A stretch of 64,000 nucleotides of DNA. Origin: Streptomyces albidoflavus (lineage in GTDB: Bacteria; Actinomycetota; Actinomycetes; Streptomycetales; Streptomycetaceae). How positions within the stretch are numbered: position 1 is the first letter of the stretch; the number at the start of each line of letters is the position of its first letter. Below the pieces are notes generated by a model. That model did not search any database, was not told the origin of the DNA, and was given only the letters and a program-made list of their open reading frames with translations. This document shows, in pieces, positions 8,061 to 16,520 of this stretch. A program made the translations under genes and the position numbers. The DNA is taken from NCBI RefSeq assembly GCF_000719955.1, contig NZ_JOII01000027.1:1-64000 (forward strand). Direction: 5' to 3'.

Positions 8061-8192
8061 CTTCCGCCGGCCACCTCCCGGGGCCTGTGAGGGCCTTTCC
8101 CGAGGACCCCCCGGAACCCGTCCGACAAGGGTCCGTCCGTTTTCCGCAGTACCGACGAGCCGCCCAGCGGTTCACCGACAAGGAGCACCACC

Positions 8193-8849
8193 ATGTTCAC
8201 CACCCGTATCCGCCGTACCGCCGTCGCCGTCGCCGCCGCCGCGATCCTTCCCGTCAGCCTCGCGGCCTGCTCCTCCGAGAGCGGTGACAAGGCGGCCGAG
8301 GCGCCGTCGTCGGCCGCCTCGCAGCAGAGCCCGGAGAAGTCCGAGGGGATGGACAAGGACCAGACCTCGAACGAGCCCTTCGGTCCGGCCTGTTCCTCCG
8401 TGCCGAAGGAGGGCGCGGGCAGCTTCGACGGCATGGCCAAGGACCCGGTCGCCACCGCCGCCTCCAACAACCCCGAGCTGTCCACCCTGGTCACCGCGGT
8501 GAAGAAGGCCGGTCTGGTCGACACCCTGAACAACGCCGAGAACATCACGGTCTTCGCGCCGACCAACGACGCCTTCGCCAAGATCCCCAAGGCCGACCTC
8601 GACAAGCTCCTCGCCGACAAGGAGGGGCTGACCAAGGTCCTCACCTACCACGTGGTGGGCCAGAAGCTGACCCCGAAGCAGCTGGAGGACGGCTCCTTCG
8701 AGACGCTGGAGAAGAGTAAGCTCACCACCATGGGCTCCGGCACGGACTACACCGTCAACGACAACTCCAAGGTCGTCTGCGGCAACGTGCCGACCGCCAA
8801 CGCCACCGTCTACATCGTCGACACCGTCCTGATGCCGAAGGCCGGCTGA
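8193..8849 (+). CDS. Fasciclin (FAS1) domain lipoprotein, MPT70/MPT83-like
   Basis: This is a 218-residue secreted lipoprotein. The signal peptide ends in a lipobox with Cys26 (VSLAAC). A charged linker follows, then one FAS1 domain (about 75-217) with the H1 motif VFAPTNDAFAKIP and the H2-like segment YTVNDNSKVVCGNVPTANATVYIVD. AAGGAG lies 8 nt before the ATG. In mycobacteria FAS1 proteins MPT70 and MPT83 are the main SigK targets, so its place downstream of sigK-rskA supports the same regulon. I found no SigK-type motif in its own 132-base upstream gap. It may be transcribed from the oxidoreductase promoter. Confidence 0.93.
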   Translation: MFTTRIRRTAVAVAAAAILPVSLAACSSESGDKAAEAPSSAASQQSPEKSEGMDKDQTSNEPFGPACSSVPKEGAGSFDGMAKDPVATAASNNPELSTLVTAVKKAGLVDTLNNAENITVFAPTNDAFAKIPKADLDKLLADKEGLTKVLTYHVVGQKLTPKQLEDGSFETLEKSKLTTMGSGTDYTVNDNSKVVCGNVPTANATVYIVDTVLMPKAG

Positions 8850-8864
8850 CCCGGGGTGGAGTGA

Positions 8865-8895
8865 GGGCGGAGGGTGCCCGGGGCACCCTCCGCCC
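8865..8895 (+). terminator. Terminator after the FAS1 gene
   Basis: A perfect 12-bp stem (8865-8876 with 8884-8895) with a 7-base loop begins 15 nt after the stop codon. It closes the sigK region. Confidence 0.75.
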
Positions 8896-8937
8896 TTCCG
8901 CGCGCCGCCGTCCGCCGGCCTCTCGTAGGCTGGCCGG

Positions 8938-9894
8938 ATGAGCCGAAGATCCCGCCGTACGCCCGCTCCGCTGCCGCAGCGCGACGGCATCGGGCCCGTC
9001 CGGGTGCGGCTGCCGCTGGAGGGGCCGTGGGCGACGGTCCGGGACCATCTGGTGGAGCGGCTGCCGGTGGCGGCGGCCGAGGTCGACGCGCTCTTCGCCG
9101 GGGGCGAGGTGGTCACCGGCGACGGGCGGCCGGTCGCGGCCGACGCGCCGTACGTGCCGGGCGGGCAGGTCTGGTTCCACCGCCGGCGCGCCCCGGAGGT
9201 CCCGGCCCCGTACCCGCCGGTGGTGCTCTTCCGCGACGAGCACCTCGTGGTGGTCGACAAGCCGCACTTCCTCGCCACCACCCCACGCGGCCGCCATGTC
9301 ACGCAGACCGCCCTGGCGCTGCTGCGCACCCGCCTGGAGCTGCCGGAGCTGAGCCCCGCCCACCGCCTGGACCGCCTCACCGCCGGCCTGGTCCTGCTCA
9401 CCGTGCGCCCCGCCGAACGCGCCGCCTACCAGCGCCTCTTCAGCGACCGCCTGGTCCGCAAGGAGTACGAGGCGGTGGCCGGGTACGACCCCGGGCTGGC
9501 CCTCCCCCGCACGGTCCGCAGCCGCATCGTCAAGGAGCGCGGGGTGATCGCCGCCCAGGAGGTCCCGGGCGAGGCCAACGCCGAGACCCGCGTCGAACTC
9601 CTCGCCCACCGGGGCACCCTCGGCCACTACCGCCTGCTGCCGCACACCGGCCGCACCCACCAGCTGCGGGTCCACCTGAACTCCCTGGGCGTGCCGATCC
9701 TCGGCGACCCCGTCTACCCCCACCTCACCGACCCGGCCCCGGACGACTTCCGCCGCCCCCTGCAACTCCTCGCCCGCACCGTCGAGTTCACCGACCCGGT
9801 GACAGGCGCCGCACGCCACTTCACCAGCACCCGCCAACTGACCGCGTGGACCGCGTACGACCGGTGGGCGCGGGGCGTGCCCGATCCGGCCTGA
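8938..9894 (+). CDS. RluA-family RNA pseudouridine synthase
   Basis: This is a 318-residue enzyme that isomerises specific uridines in RNA. The catalytic-Asp motif is HRLDRLTAGL (normal HRLDRxTSG with one substitution). It also has the motifs VVVDKPHFLATTP and LLPHTGRTHQLRVHLNSLGVPILGD. An S4-like N-terminal part (about 30-75) precedes the catalytic domain. The target position cannot be assigned. The gene is monocistronic, between two strong terminators, and converges on the conservon P450 gene. Confidence 0.92.
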   Translation: MSRRSRRTPAPLPQRDGIGPVRVRLPLEGPWATVRDHLVERLPVAAAEVDALFAGGEVVTGDGRPVAADAPYVPGGQVWFHRRRAPEVPAPYPPVVLFRDEHLVVVDKPHFLATTPRGRHVTQTALALLRTRLELPELSPAHRLDRLTAGLVLLTVRPAERAAYQRLFSDRLVRKEYEAVAGYDPGLALPRTVRSRIVKERGVIAAQEVPGEANAETRVELLAHRGTLGHYRLLPHTGRTHQLRVHLNSLGVPILGDPVYPHLTDPAPDDFRRPLQLLARTVEFTDPVTGAARHFTSTRQLTAWTAYDRWARGVPDPA

Positions 9895-9912
9895 CCTCGC
9901 GCGACAGACGGA

Positions 9913-9956
9913 ACGGCGGGTGAGGGACCGGTCACCCCGGGTCCCTCACCCGCCGT
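9913..9956. terminator. Bidirectional terminator between pseudouridine synthase and conservon P450
   Basis: A 17-base stem with perhaps one unpaired position (about 9913-9929 with 9940-9956) lies between two convergent genes and can serve both strands. Confidence 0.75.
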
Positions 9957-9970
9957 CGCACGGCACCGGG

Positions 9971-11482
9971 TCAGCCGCCGCGCACCCACTCCACGAGCCG
10001 GCGCCAGGCGCCCCGGCGCTGCGCGGGCACGGTGGCCACGGGCCCGTCCGCGGCGGGCGGCGCCGGGACGTGCGGGGCGGCCTGCGGCGGGACCGGCCCG
10101 GCGGCCGGGGGCCGCGGGGCGGGCGAGGAGATCTCCCAGTCGGTGCGGGAGGCGCCGGTCTGGCCGGGGCTGCTGCTGAGTTCCAGCGGCTGGCGGGGGC
10201 TGAAGACCACCGGGAGTTCCTTCAGGTGGCTGCTGATCAGCGAGTTGGTCCAGTGCAGGTCGGTCTCGGGGACGGCGAGTTCCACGTCGGGCAGCCGCAT
10301 CAGCAGCGCGTCCACCCCGGTGTCGGCGATGGCCCGGCCGAGGTCGTCGCCGGGGCACTCGTAGACGCCGCCGCCGAAGGCGAGGTGGGCGCGGTTGCCC
10401 TGCATGTTCGCCTCCAGGTCGGGGCGGACCACCGGGTCGACGTTGGCCGCGGCGATGTTGAGCAGCAGCGCGTCGCCCTTCCGGATCTGCTGGCCGCCCA
10501 GTTCGGCGTCCTGGACCGCGAAGTAGCCGAGCATGTTGCTGAACGGCGGCTGGTCCCAGAGGGTCTGCTCCACCGCCTCGGGCACGGTCATCTGGCCGCC
10601 GTTGAGCTGGGCGCGGAAGCGCGGGTCGGTGAGGACCATCCGCAGCACGTTGGCGGTGAGGTTGGAGGTGGCCTCGTAGGCGGCGATGAGGACCAGGCGC
10701 AGGTGCTGGGCGACCTCGTCGTCGGTGAGGCGGGCCTCGTCCTCCAGGAGGCTGCTGGTGAAGTCGTCGTCCGGCTGGGCCCGGCGGCGGGCCACGTGGC
10801 GCTCCAGGATGCCCATGATGGCGGCGTTGGAGGCGTTGGCGGTCTCGGTGCCCTGGAGCATGTCGCGGGCGGCGTCGACCATCTGCTCGTTGTACTCCTC
10901 GGGCAGGCCGAGGACGTCGAGCATCACCAGCATCGGCAGGTGGTCGGTGAACTGGCTGACCAGGTCGGCGCGCCCGTCCTGGCCGAACTCGTTGACCAGG
11001 CGGTTGCTGTGCCGGTTGATGGCGCGGCGGACACCCCGGTAGTCGATCTGCTGCATCGCGTTGTTGACGGCGCCGCGCAGCCGCTCGCGCTCGGCGCCCT
11101 CGGCGAAGGAGCAGATGGGCTGCCAGGCGAAGAGCGGGGTGAGCGGGTAGTCGGGGCCGAGCGTGCCGTCCTGGACCAGCCGCCAGCGGCGGGAGTTGCG
11201 GGTGTAGACCGAGTGGGTGCGGAGCATGTGGAGGTTCTCGCTGTGACCGAGGACCACCCAGATCGGCACGTCGTCGTGGAGCAGGGCGGGGGCGACCGGG
11301 CCGTGCTCGGCGCGGAGCTTCTCGAAGAGCCCGGGGGCGTCGCGCTCGGCCTCGGGTCCGTAGAGCCGGCGCAGCCCGCCGGCTCCGAACGGTCCGACCG
11401 GGTCCGCGCCGTGGGCGGGGCAGCCGGGGGGCGGCCCGGCGGGGGTGCCGGGGAAGGAGTGAGGGGCCTTGGGGGTCGTCAC
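9971..11482 (-). CDS. cvnE: CYP157-type cytochrome P450 of a conservon, lacking the EXXR arginine
   Basis: This is a 503-residue protein. The heme loop is HLAFGGGVYECPGDDLG with ligand Cys376, and the I-helix carries AYEATS (268-273). The K-helix position that should read ExxR reads EQTLW (305-309), so the normally invariant Arg is absent. That is the hallmark reported for CYP157 enzymes of Streptomyces conservons. A Pro/Ala-rich tail ends in WRRLVEWVRGG. The GTG at 11482 has GGAG 8 nt upstream. The frame runs without a stop into the upstream GTPase, giving an apparent 700-residue fusion that I regard as a by-product of the damaged junction. The natural substrate is unknown. Confidence 0.88.
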   Translation of the reverse strand: MTTPKAPHSFPGTPAGPPPGCPAHGADPVGPFGAGGLRRLYGPEAERDAPGLFEKLRAEHGPVAPALLHDDVPIWVVLGHSENLHMLRTHSVYTRNSRRWRLVQDGTLGPDYPLTPLFAWQPICSFAEGAERERLRGAVNNAMQQIDYRGVRRAINRHSNRLVNEFGQDGRADLVSQFTDHLPMLVMLDVLGLPEEYNEQMVDAARDMLQGTETANASNAAIMGILERHVARRRAQPDDDFTSSLLEDEARLTDDEVAQHLRLVLIAAYEATSNLTANVLRMVLTDPRFRAQLNGGQMTVPEAVEQTLWDQPPFSNMLGYFAVQDAELGGQQIRKGDALLLNIAAANVDPVVRPDLEANMQGNRAHLAFGGGVYECPGDDLGRAIADTGVDALLMRLPDVELAVPETDLHWTNSLISSHLKELPVVFSPRQPLELSSSPGQTGASRTDWEISSPAPRPPAAGPVPPQAAPHVPAPPAADGPVATVPAQRRGAWRRLVEWVRGG

Positions 11483-11520
11483 GGTGGATGCTCCGATGAA
11501 GGGTCGGGCGGTGCGGGGCG

Positions 11521-11590
11521 GCGGGCGGGGCACGGCGGGGGGGCCGGGCCCCGCCCGGGGGGGGGGGGGCCCCCCCGCCCCCCCCCCCCG
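11521..11590. other. G/C homopolymer block interrupting cvnD
   Basis: The block contains G13 (11557-11569), C7 (11570-11576), one G, then C12 (11578-11589), preceded by further G-rich sequence. Nothing like this occurs elsewhere in the window. It sits exactly where the GTPase homology stops. It looks like an assembly or sequencing collapse, or less likely a real expansion or deletion. Confidence 0.8.
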
Positions 11591-12073
11591 GTCGTCCAGG
11601 TTGTGGCGGGGCGCCTCGGGGAAGCTGTTGATCGCGACGACGAAGGGGACGCCGCGTTCCTCCAGCCGTCCGATGACGTCGAAGCTCACTTCGAGCCGCC
11701 GGGTGTCGACCAGGACGACGGCGCCGAGCGCGCCTTCGAAGAGGCCGTTCCACAGGAACCAGAACCGCTCCTGGCCGGGGGTGCCGAACAGGTAGAGGAC
11801 GAGCTGGTCGGTGATGGAGATGCGGCCGAAGTCCATCGCGACGGTGGTCGCGGTCTTGGACTCGACGCCCCGGTTGTCGTCGACGCCGACACCGGCCTGC
11901 GTCATCGTCTCCTCGGTGGTCAGCGGGCGGATCTCGCTGACCGAGCCGACCATGGTGGTCTTCCCGACGCCGAATCCCCCGACGATCACGACCTTGACGG
12001 CGGCGGTGGCCGTGTCGGGCAGGACGTCCTCGCTCCGGGGTCCTGTGATCGTGTCAGAGCTTTTGAAGTCCAT
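11591..12073 (-). CDS. cvnD: Conservon GTPase (CvnD-like), C-terminal part missing
   Basis: This is a small Ras-like regulatory GTPase. Visible are the P-loop GGFGVGKTT (32-40), the G3-like LFGTPGQERFW (95-105) and the beginning of the base-recognition region FVVAINSFPEAPRH (145-157). Homology ends at about residue 161, directly at the G/C homopolymer block. Family members continue about 35-60 residues further and have their own stop codon; none is seen here. The start overlaps cvnC by 20 bases. In conservons the GTPase pairs with the CvnA sensor kinase and CvnB/CvnC at the membrane. I mark it as broken, most likely by a sequence error. Confidence 0.8.
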
Positions 12074-12428
12074 GCATCACCGCTTCGAGGAGGGAACGGT
12101 CCGGGAGCGTCGCGCGGGTGATCGGCGCCCGGGACTCGATCAGCTCGGCGGAGAGCAGATCGGTGAGCAGGATCGTCACCACACTGAAGGGCAGGGCGAG
12201 GTAGGCCGAGAGCTCGGCCACGGAGAGCGGCCGGCGGCAGAGCCGCAGGACCGCGGCCTGTTCGGGCTGGGCGGTCGGGGGCGGCGGCCCCGACCTGGCC
12301 ACGATGAGCGTGACCAGGTCGATCGGGGCGCGCTCTGCGCCCCCGGTACCGCCGGTGAGGACGTACAGCCGCTCGGGGTTGGAGCCTTCCGGCTCCTGCT
12401 TCCTGCGCTCGCGCTGGGGAGGGCTCAT
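12054..12428 (-). CDS. cvnC: Conservon DUF742 protein CvnC
   Basis: This 124-residue protein of the DUF742 family has a basic N-terminus, PERLYVLTGGT, then a winged-helix-like region (about 60-115) with LCRRPLSVAELSAYLALP and VVTILLTDLLSAELI. DUF742 proteins are the third component of conservons and bind the CvnB and GTPase partners. The start overlaps cvnB by ATGA and the 3' end overlaps cvnD by 20 bases, so the set is one tight operon. Direct DNA binding is not established from sequence. Confidence 0.92.
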   Translation of the reverse strand: MSPPQRERRKQEPEGSNPERLYVLTGGTGGAERAPIDLVTLIVARSGPPPPTAQPEQAAVLRLCRRPLSVAELSAYLALPFSVVTILLTDLLSAELIESRAPITRATLPDRSLLEAVMHGLQKL

Positions 12429-12832
12429 CCGGCCGACCCGCCGTGGCGCGGTGGGCTGGTGAGGTGGGAGCCGATACGGATGACCAGGTCGCGCATGCGG
12501 TTGCCGATGAGCCCCGCGTCGACGGTCTCGTCGGTGAGCACCGCGAGGTAGGCGCCGGCGCCGGCGGCCATCAGGTAGAAGAAGCCGCCGTCGATCTCGA
12601 TGACGACCATCCGCATCCGGCCGTCGGAGTCCGGGATCTCACTGGCGACCGCCGCCGCCAGGCTCTGGAGCCCGGCGCAGGCGGCGGCGATGCGGTCGGC
12701 ACCGTCCGGGTCGCCGCCGTACCGGGCGATCCGCAGGCCGTCGGCGGAGAGCACCACGATCTGCTGGACCCCGGGGACGCCCTCGTCCAGTTCCTTGAGC
12801 ATCCAGTCAAAGTTGGCACGTTGCTGGATCAC
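12425..12832 (-). CDS. cvnB: Conservon roadblock/LC7-domain protein CvnB
   Basis: This 135-residue single-domain roadblock/LC7 protein resembles MglB-type GTPase regulators. Its fold is seen in FDWMLKELDEGVPGVQQIVV and LSADGLRIARYGGD, followed by IAAACAGLQSLAAAVA and the central strand MVVIEIDGGFFYLMAAG. It is expected to dimerise and control the CvnD GTPase. The GTG at 12832 overlaps cvnA by GTGA, and its stop overlaps cvnC by ATGA. The open frame upstream of 12832 is only a shadow of cvnA. Confidence 0.93.
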   Translation of the reverse strand: MIQQRANFDWMLKELDEGVPGVQQIVVLSADGLRIARYGGDPDGADRIAAACAGLQSLAAAVASEIPDSDGRMRMVVIEIDGGFFYLMAAGAGAYLAVLTDETVDAGLIGNRMRDLVIRIGSHLTSPPRHGGSAG

Positions 12833-14415
12833 GTCCGGTCCCCTTCGTTGTCCTGGTGTCCGTGGGAGGGCTGGCCGTTGTCCCCGGCGGCGGTACCGGA
12901 GTCGACGTCCACACCGTTGGCTGCCTTCGTGAAGGCCTCCAGCCAGATGCCGGGCTGGGGCTCCTCCTTCTTCTTCTGGGGCGTGGGTGCCGCCTGCCGC
13001 CAGTCGTCGGCGGCGGGTGCGGGCGCCGGGACGGTGTGCGGGAAGCCGCCGCGGACACGGCTGCGCCGCTGCGGCAGGCCCTCGGGGGTCCACTCCGTGA
13101 CGACGGGTACGTCGTCCTCGGGCGGCGGGGACATCGAGCGGGAGGAGTGCAGCGGCGGGCCGGAGGTGGGGCGGCGCTTGCGGTAGGGCCGCTCGTCGGC
13201 GATGAGGTTGCCGTCGTCGTCGACGCGCTGCACGGCCGCGGCGCCGATGCCGTGGGCGACGGCCGGGGCGGGCTCGTCGGTGAGCATGTCGCGCGGGACG
13301 ATGAGGACCGCGCGGACGCCGCCGTAGGCGGACTGGCGGAGCGCGATCTGCATGTCGTACATCCGCGACAGGCGGCCGACGACGGCGAGGCCGAGGCGGG
13401 GCGTCTCCCCGAGGTCGTCCACGTCGATGCCGGCCTTGGCCTCCTCCAGCTTGCGTTCGACCCGCTCGCGGACGACGTCGTTGAGGCTGATGCCCGCGTC
13501 CTCGATCTCGATGGCGACGCCGGTCTGCACCTCGTGGGCGGTGACGTGGACGCGGGTGTGCGGCGGCGAGTAGCGGGTCGCGTTGTCGAACAGCTCGGCA
13601 CAGGCGTGGATGAGCGGCTCGACGGAGATGCCGTCGACGTTGACCTTGGCGACCGAGTGCAGGTCGATGCGGGGGAAGTCCATGATCCGCGACATGGCGC
13701 CGCGCAGGACGCTGAAGAGCGGCACCGGCTTGGGCCACTTACGGCTCGGCCGGGCGCCGCCGAGGACGGCGATGCTGTCGGCGAGACGGCCGATGAGGGC
13801 CGTGCCGTGGTCGATCCGCAGCAGGTCGTCGAAGACCTCCGGGGTACGGCCGTGGTCCTCTTCCATGTCGCGCAGGTCGGCGGACTGCTTGTGCACGATG
13901 GTCTGCACGCGGCGCGCGACGTTGACGAAGGCGCGCTGCGCGGAGTCACGCATGGCCTCCTCGCGGTCGACGATGCGCAGCACGTTGCGCAGCAGGACCC
14001 GCTGGGGGTGCGGCAGTCCGCGGTAGACCTCGCTGCCGTCGATCATGGCGCGCATGACCTCGGACGGGGACTGGTTGTGCACCTGGAGCCGCCGGACGCA
14101 GGCCGGCATGAGCTCCTGGGCGAGGTGCAGGATGTCGTCGTCGTGCGCGGCGAGCCGCTGCTCGAGCTGGGCGATCTCGCGGGCGTGCTGGAGCCTCAGG
14201 GCCGCGGCGGCGCGGCCCCGGCGGACCGCCTCGGCCGCGACGGCGATCACCACGAGGGTGGCGGCGGCTCCGGTGACGGCGACCGGTATCCGGGCGGGCT
14301 CGGCGACCAGGGCCGCGGCGGCTCCGGTGGCGGCCGCCATCAGCACGGCGGGCAGCAGCAGCACGCGTGCGAATGACGTCTCTCGGCCACCGGGAGGCGA
14401 TTGGACACTCACCAT
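12829..14415 (-). CDS. cvnA: Conservon sensor histidine kinase-like protein CvnA
   Basis: This is a 528-residue membrane protein. Two hydrophobic segments lie near residues 18-37 and 43-62, with a very short extracytoplasmic loop. A helical region (about 80-230) precedes an HATPase_c domain with the N-box ELFDNATRYSPP and a G-box-like PRLGLAVVGRLSRMYD. The last about 130 residues are Pro/Arg-rich and look disordered. No obvious phosphorylatable H-box was recognised, so it may signal through its ATPase domain and CvnB/C/D rather than a response regulator; none is encoded nearby. GAGG precedes the ATG at a suitable distance. Confidence 0.9.
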   Translation of the reverse strand: MVSVQSPPGGRETSFARVLLLPAVLMAAATGAAAALVAEPARIPVAVTGAAATLVVIAVAAEAVRRGRAAAALRLQHAREIAQLEQRLAAHDDDILHLAQELMPACVRRLQVHNQSPSEVMRAMIDGSEVYRGLPHPQRVLLRNVLRIVDREEAMRDSAQRAFVNVARRVQTIVHKQSADLRDMEEDHGRTPEVFDDLLRIDHGTALIGRLADSIAVLGGARPSRKWPKPVPLFSVLRGAMSRIMDFPRIDLHSVAKVNVDGISVEPLIHACAELFDNATRYSPPHTRVHVTAHEVQTGVAIEIEDAGISLNDVVRERVERKLEEAKAGIDVDDLGETPRLGLAVVGRLSRMYDMQIALRQSAYGGVRAVLIVPRDMLTDEPAPAVAHGIGAAAVQRVDDDGNLIADERPYRKRRPTSGPPLHSSRSMSPPPEDDVPVVTEWTPEGLPQRRSRVRGGFPHTVPAPAPAADDWRQAAPTPQKKKEEPQPGIWLEAFTKAANGVDVDSGTAAGDNGQPSHGHQDNEGDRT

Positions 14416-14846
14416 GTATTGCCCTCAGAACAATCGGCTCGGGAGTTGTGCGAACCATGGGGGAGATAGGGGATGAACGCACAGGAAGTTCTCAACTCGG
14501 TGCGCTGCGGGCGAGCTTAGTGCCGGGGGAAACCGCCGTGCGGCATATTCCCCAAGGCCGCACATCGGCCCTTTCCAGGCCCTACACTCGAACCCTTTTG
14601 CACAGTACGCCTCCACCCGGACACACAGAGTGACGCTCTGGGGCGAGACTCCGCCGCCTCACGGAAGACCGGAGGCGCACCTTCCACGGCGCGCCGCCGT
14701 GACCTCGGACGACGCCCCGTTCTCTCGATCCCGGGCCTCCCCCGGACCGCGCCTCCGGACCGCCGCGAAATACTTTCTTCCTTCAACTCCCGTATGACGC
14801 ACAGTTTTTCGACTTCACCCGGACGGGTGGCATTGGCCGGTACGAC
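14416..14846. other. Gap upstream of the conservon, no gene seen
   Basis: This stretch should hold the cvnA promoter. It contains a relatively AT-rich patch at about 14764-14815. The short open frames here have no family resemblance and no usable ribosome binding sites. No repeat or RNA gene was recognised. Confidence 0.6.
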
Positions 14847-14881
14847 GCGGGGCCGCACCCCTTTCAGGAGTGCGGCCCCGC
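14847..14881 (-). terminator. Terminator after the second P450 gene
   Basis: A perfect 12-bp stem (14847-14858 with 14870-14881) lies 20 nt beyond the P450 stop codon on the minus strand. Confidence 0.75.
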
Positions 14882-14900
14882 CGTGCGGACACCGGGTGGC

Positions 14901-16280
14901 TCAGGCCCCGCCGCCCCGGGCCCGGACGGTGGCGAGCATGTCGCGGTCGGGCTGGAGGGTGAGCGTGGTCATCGGCCGGATCTCGCCGGGATCGACGTCC
15001 AGGTCGTACCGGCGGCCCAGCACGGCGAGGATCAGCACCGCCTCCACCGTGGCGAAGCGCGCGCCGATGCAGACCCGGGGGCCGCCCCCGAACGGGAACC
15101 AGGCGTACTCGGGGATCGACTCCTCCGCGCCCTCCAGCCAGCGCTCCGGGCGGAACACCTCGGCGTCCCCGTACCAGCGCGGGTCCCGGTGGACCGCCCA
15201 CTGGCTGGTCCACACCCGGGTGCCCGGCGCGACGGGCAGCCCGCCGAGGGAGGCGCCCTCCTTGGCGATGCCGGTCAGCAGCCAGAGGATCGGGTAGAGG
15301 CGCAGCGTCTCCTGGACCACCGCCTGGGCGTAGGGCAGCCGGGCGAAGTCGTCGAAGCCGGGCTCGCGGTCGCCGAGCACCCGGTCCAGCTCCTCGTCGA
15401 GCGCGGCCCGCACCCGGGGGTTGCGGGCGAGCAGGTACCAGGCCCACACCAGGGTGCTGCTGGTGGTCTCGTGGCCGCCGATGTAGAGCGTGACCGTCTC
15501 GTCGCGGATCTCCTCCTCGGAGAGGCGGTTGCCGGTCTCGTCCTGCGCGGTGAGGAGCCGACTGAGCAGGTCCGGCCGTTCGCCGTCCTCGCGGTGGGCG
15601 GCGACGACCCGGCCCACCTCCCGGTCGATGACGGCGGCGGCCTTCTGCACCCGGCGCCGCCCCGGGGTCGGCACCCAGTCGGGCAGGACGGCGCCGATGC
15701 CGCTGAACTCGGCCCCGATCTCGCGCTGGGCGATGTCCATGGCCCGCCCGATCGCCTCGACGTCGCCCTCGGCGTCGGTGCCGAAGATGGTGCGGACCGC
15801 GATCCGCTGGGTGAGGGCGGCCATCTCGCGCTTGATGTCGATCCGCTGTCCGTCCCGCCAGCCGTCGGCGGTGTCCACCGCGCAGGAGGCCATGGTCGCC
15901 GCGTACGACTTGACCTGCTTGGGGCGGACCGAGGGCTGGACCAGGGAGCGTTTGCGGCGCCAGTCGCGGCCGCGCGCCACGGTGACCCCGTTGCCGAGGA
16001 CGGCGCGGAAGGCGACGCCCAGATCGGGCTGGTCGAAGGTGGACTCCACCTCGCGCAGCAGTTCGCCGACGAGGTCGGGGGCGCCGATGAAGAGGCTGGG
16101 CTTGCCGCCGAAGTTCCAGCTCACCACGTCACCGTGGCCGCGCAGCCGCTCGAAGAAGGCGAGCGGGTCCTTGCCGAACTCCGGCAGACTCCCCAGCAGC
16201 GGCACCCCCTTGGGCCCCGGTACGACGACCGGGACCTCCCCCTGGCGGCCCTGCTCCCTGGCTCCGGTGTCTGCGGACAT
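14901..16280 (-). CDS. Cytochrome P450
   Basis: This is a canonical P450 of about 459 residues. It has the I-helix motif GGHETTS, the K-helix ETLR (VVQETLRLYP) with normal Glu and Arg, the PERW motif (FRPERWLEG) and the heme loop FPFGGGPRVCIGARFA with its Cys ligand. The general style (PVVVPGPKGVPLLGSLPEF at the N-terminus, RLYPILWLL) resembles bacterial P450s of the pentalenene-oxygenase/CYP4-like group rather than the CYP157 enzyme nearby. Two starts are possible: ATG at 16280, or GTG at 16289, which is only 3 nt from a GGAGG. No redox partner or terpene synthase gene is adjacent. Substrate unknown. Confidence 0.88.
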   Translation of the reverse strand: MSADTGAREQGRQGEVPVVVPGPKGVPLLGSLPEFGKDPLAFFERLRGHGDVVSWNFGGKPSLFIGAPDLVGELLREVESTFDQPDLGVAFRAVLGNGVTVARGRDWRRKRSLVQPSVRPKQVKSYAATMASCAVDTADGWRDGQRIDIKREMAALTQRIAVRTIFGTDAEGDVEAIGRAMDIAQREIGAEFSGIGAVLPDWVPTPGRRRVQKAAAVIDREVGRVVAAHREDGERPDLLSRLLTAQDETGNRLSEEEIRDETVTLYIGGHETTSSTLVWAWYLLARNPRVRAALDEELDRVLGDREPGFDDFARLPYAQAVVQETLRLYPILWLLTGIAKEGASLGGLPVAPGTRVWTSQWAVHRDPRWYGDAEVFRPERWLEGAEESIPEYAWFPFGGGPRVCIGARFATVEAVLILAVLGRRYDLDVDPGEIRPMTTLTLQPDRDMLATVRARGGGA

Positions 16281-16465
16281 CTCGCGCACTCCCCTCCCGG
16301 CGGCGCGCCGGCCGGACACCGGCGGCTCGCGGCGCATTCTGCCACGCCCGACCACGGAGAGATCAACAACGACCGCGTCGCGTAAGGGAGTTGACCGGAA
16401 CCGAAAGCAACTGGTCCGGATCGGCCCGGCCGCCGCTCTCCCCCGCACCGGCGCCCCTCAGCACG

Positions 16466-16498
16466 GTGCCGCCGCCCCCGTTGCGGAGGCGGCGGCAC
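16466..16498 (-). terminator. Terminator after helY
   Basis: An 11-bp perfect stem (16466-16476 with 16488-16498) lies 22 nt downstream of the helicase stop codon. Confidence 0.7.
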
Positions 16499-16520
16499 AC
16501 GACGGGCGCGGAGGGGAGGC

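Noticed and set aside
8061..8192. SigK-type promoter directly before the FAS1 gene
   Set aside because: No CCAATC/CCATCC-N16-CCGAAT pattern is present in this gap, so I did not call one.
9971..12073. A single 700-residue GTPase-P450 fusion protein
   Set aside because: The frame is open only because it passes through a G/C homopolymer block. The P450 has its own GTG with GGAG spacing, and the GTPase lacks its normal C-terminus. I list them as two genes with a damaged junction.
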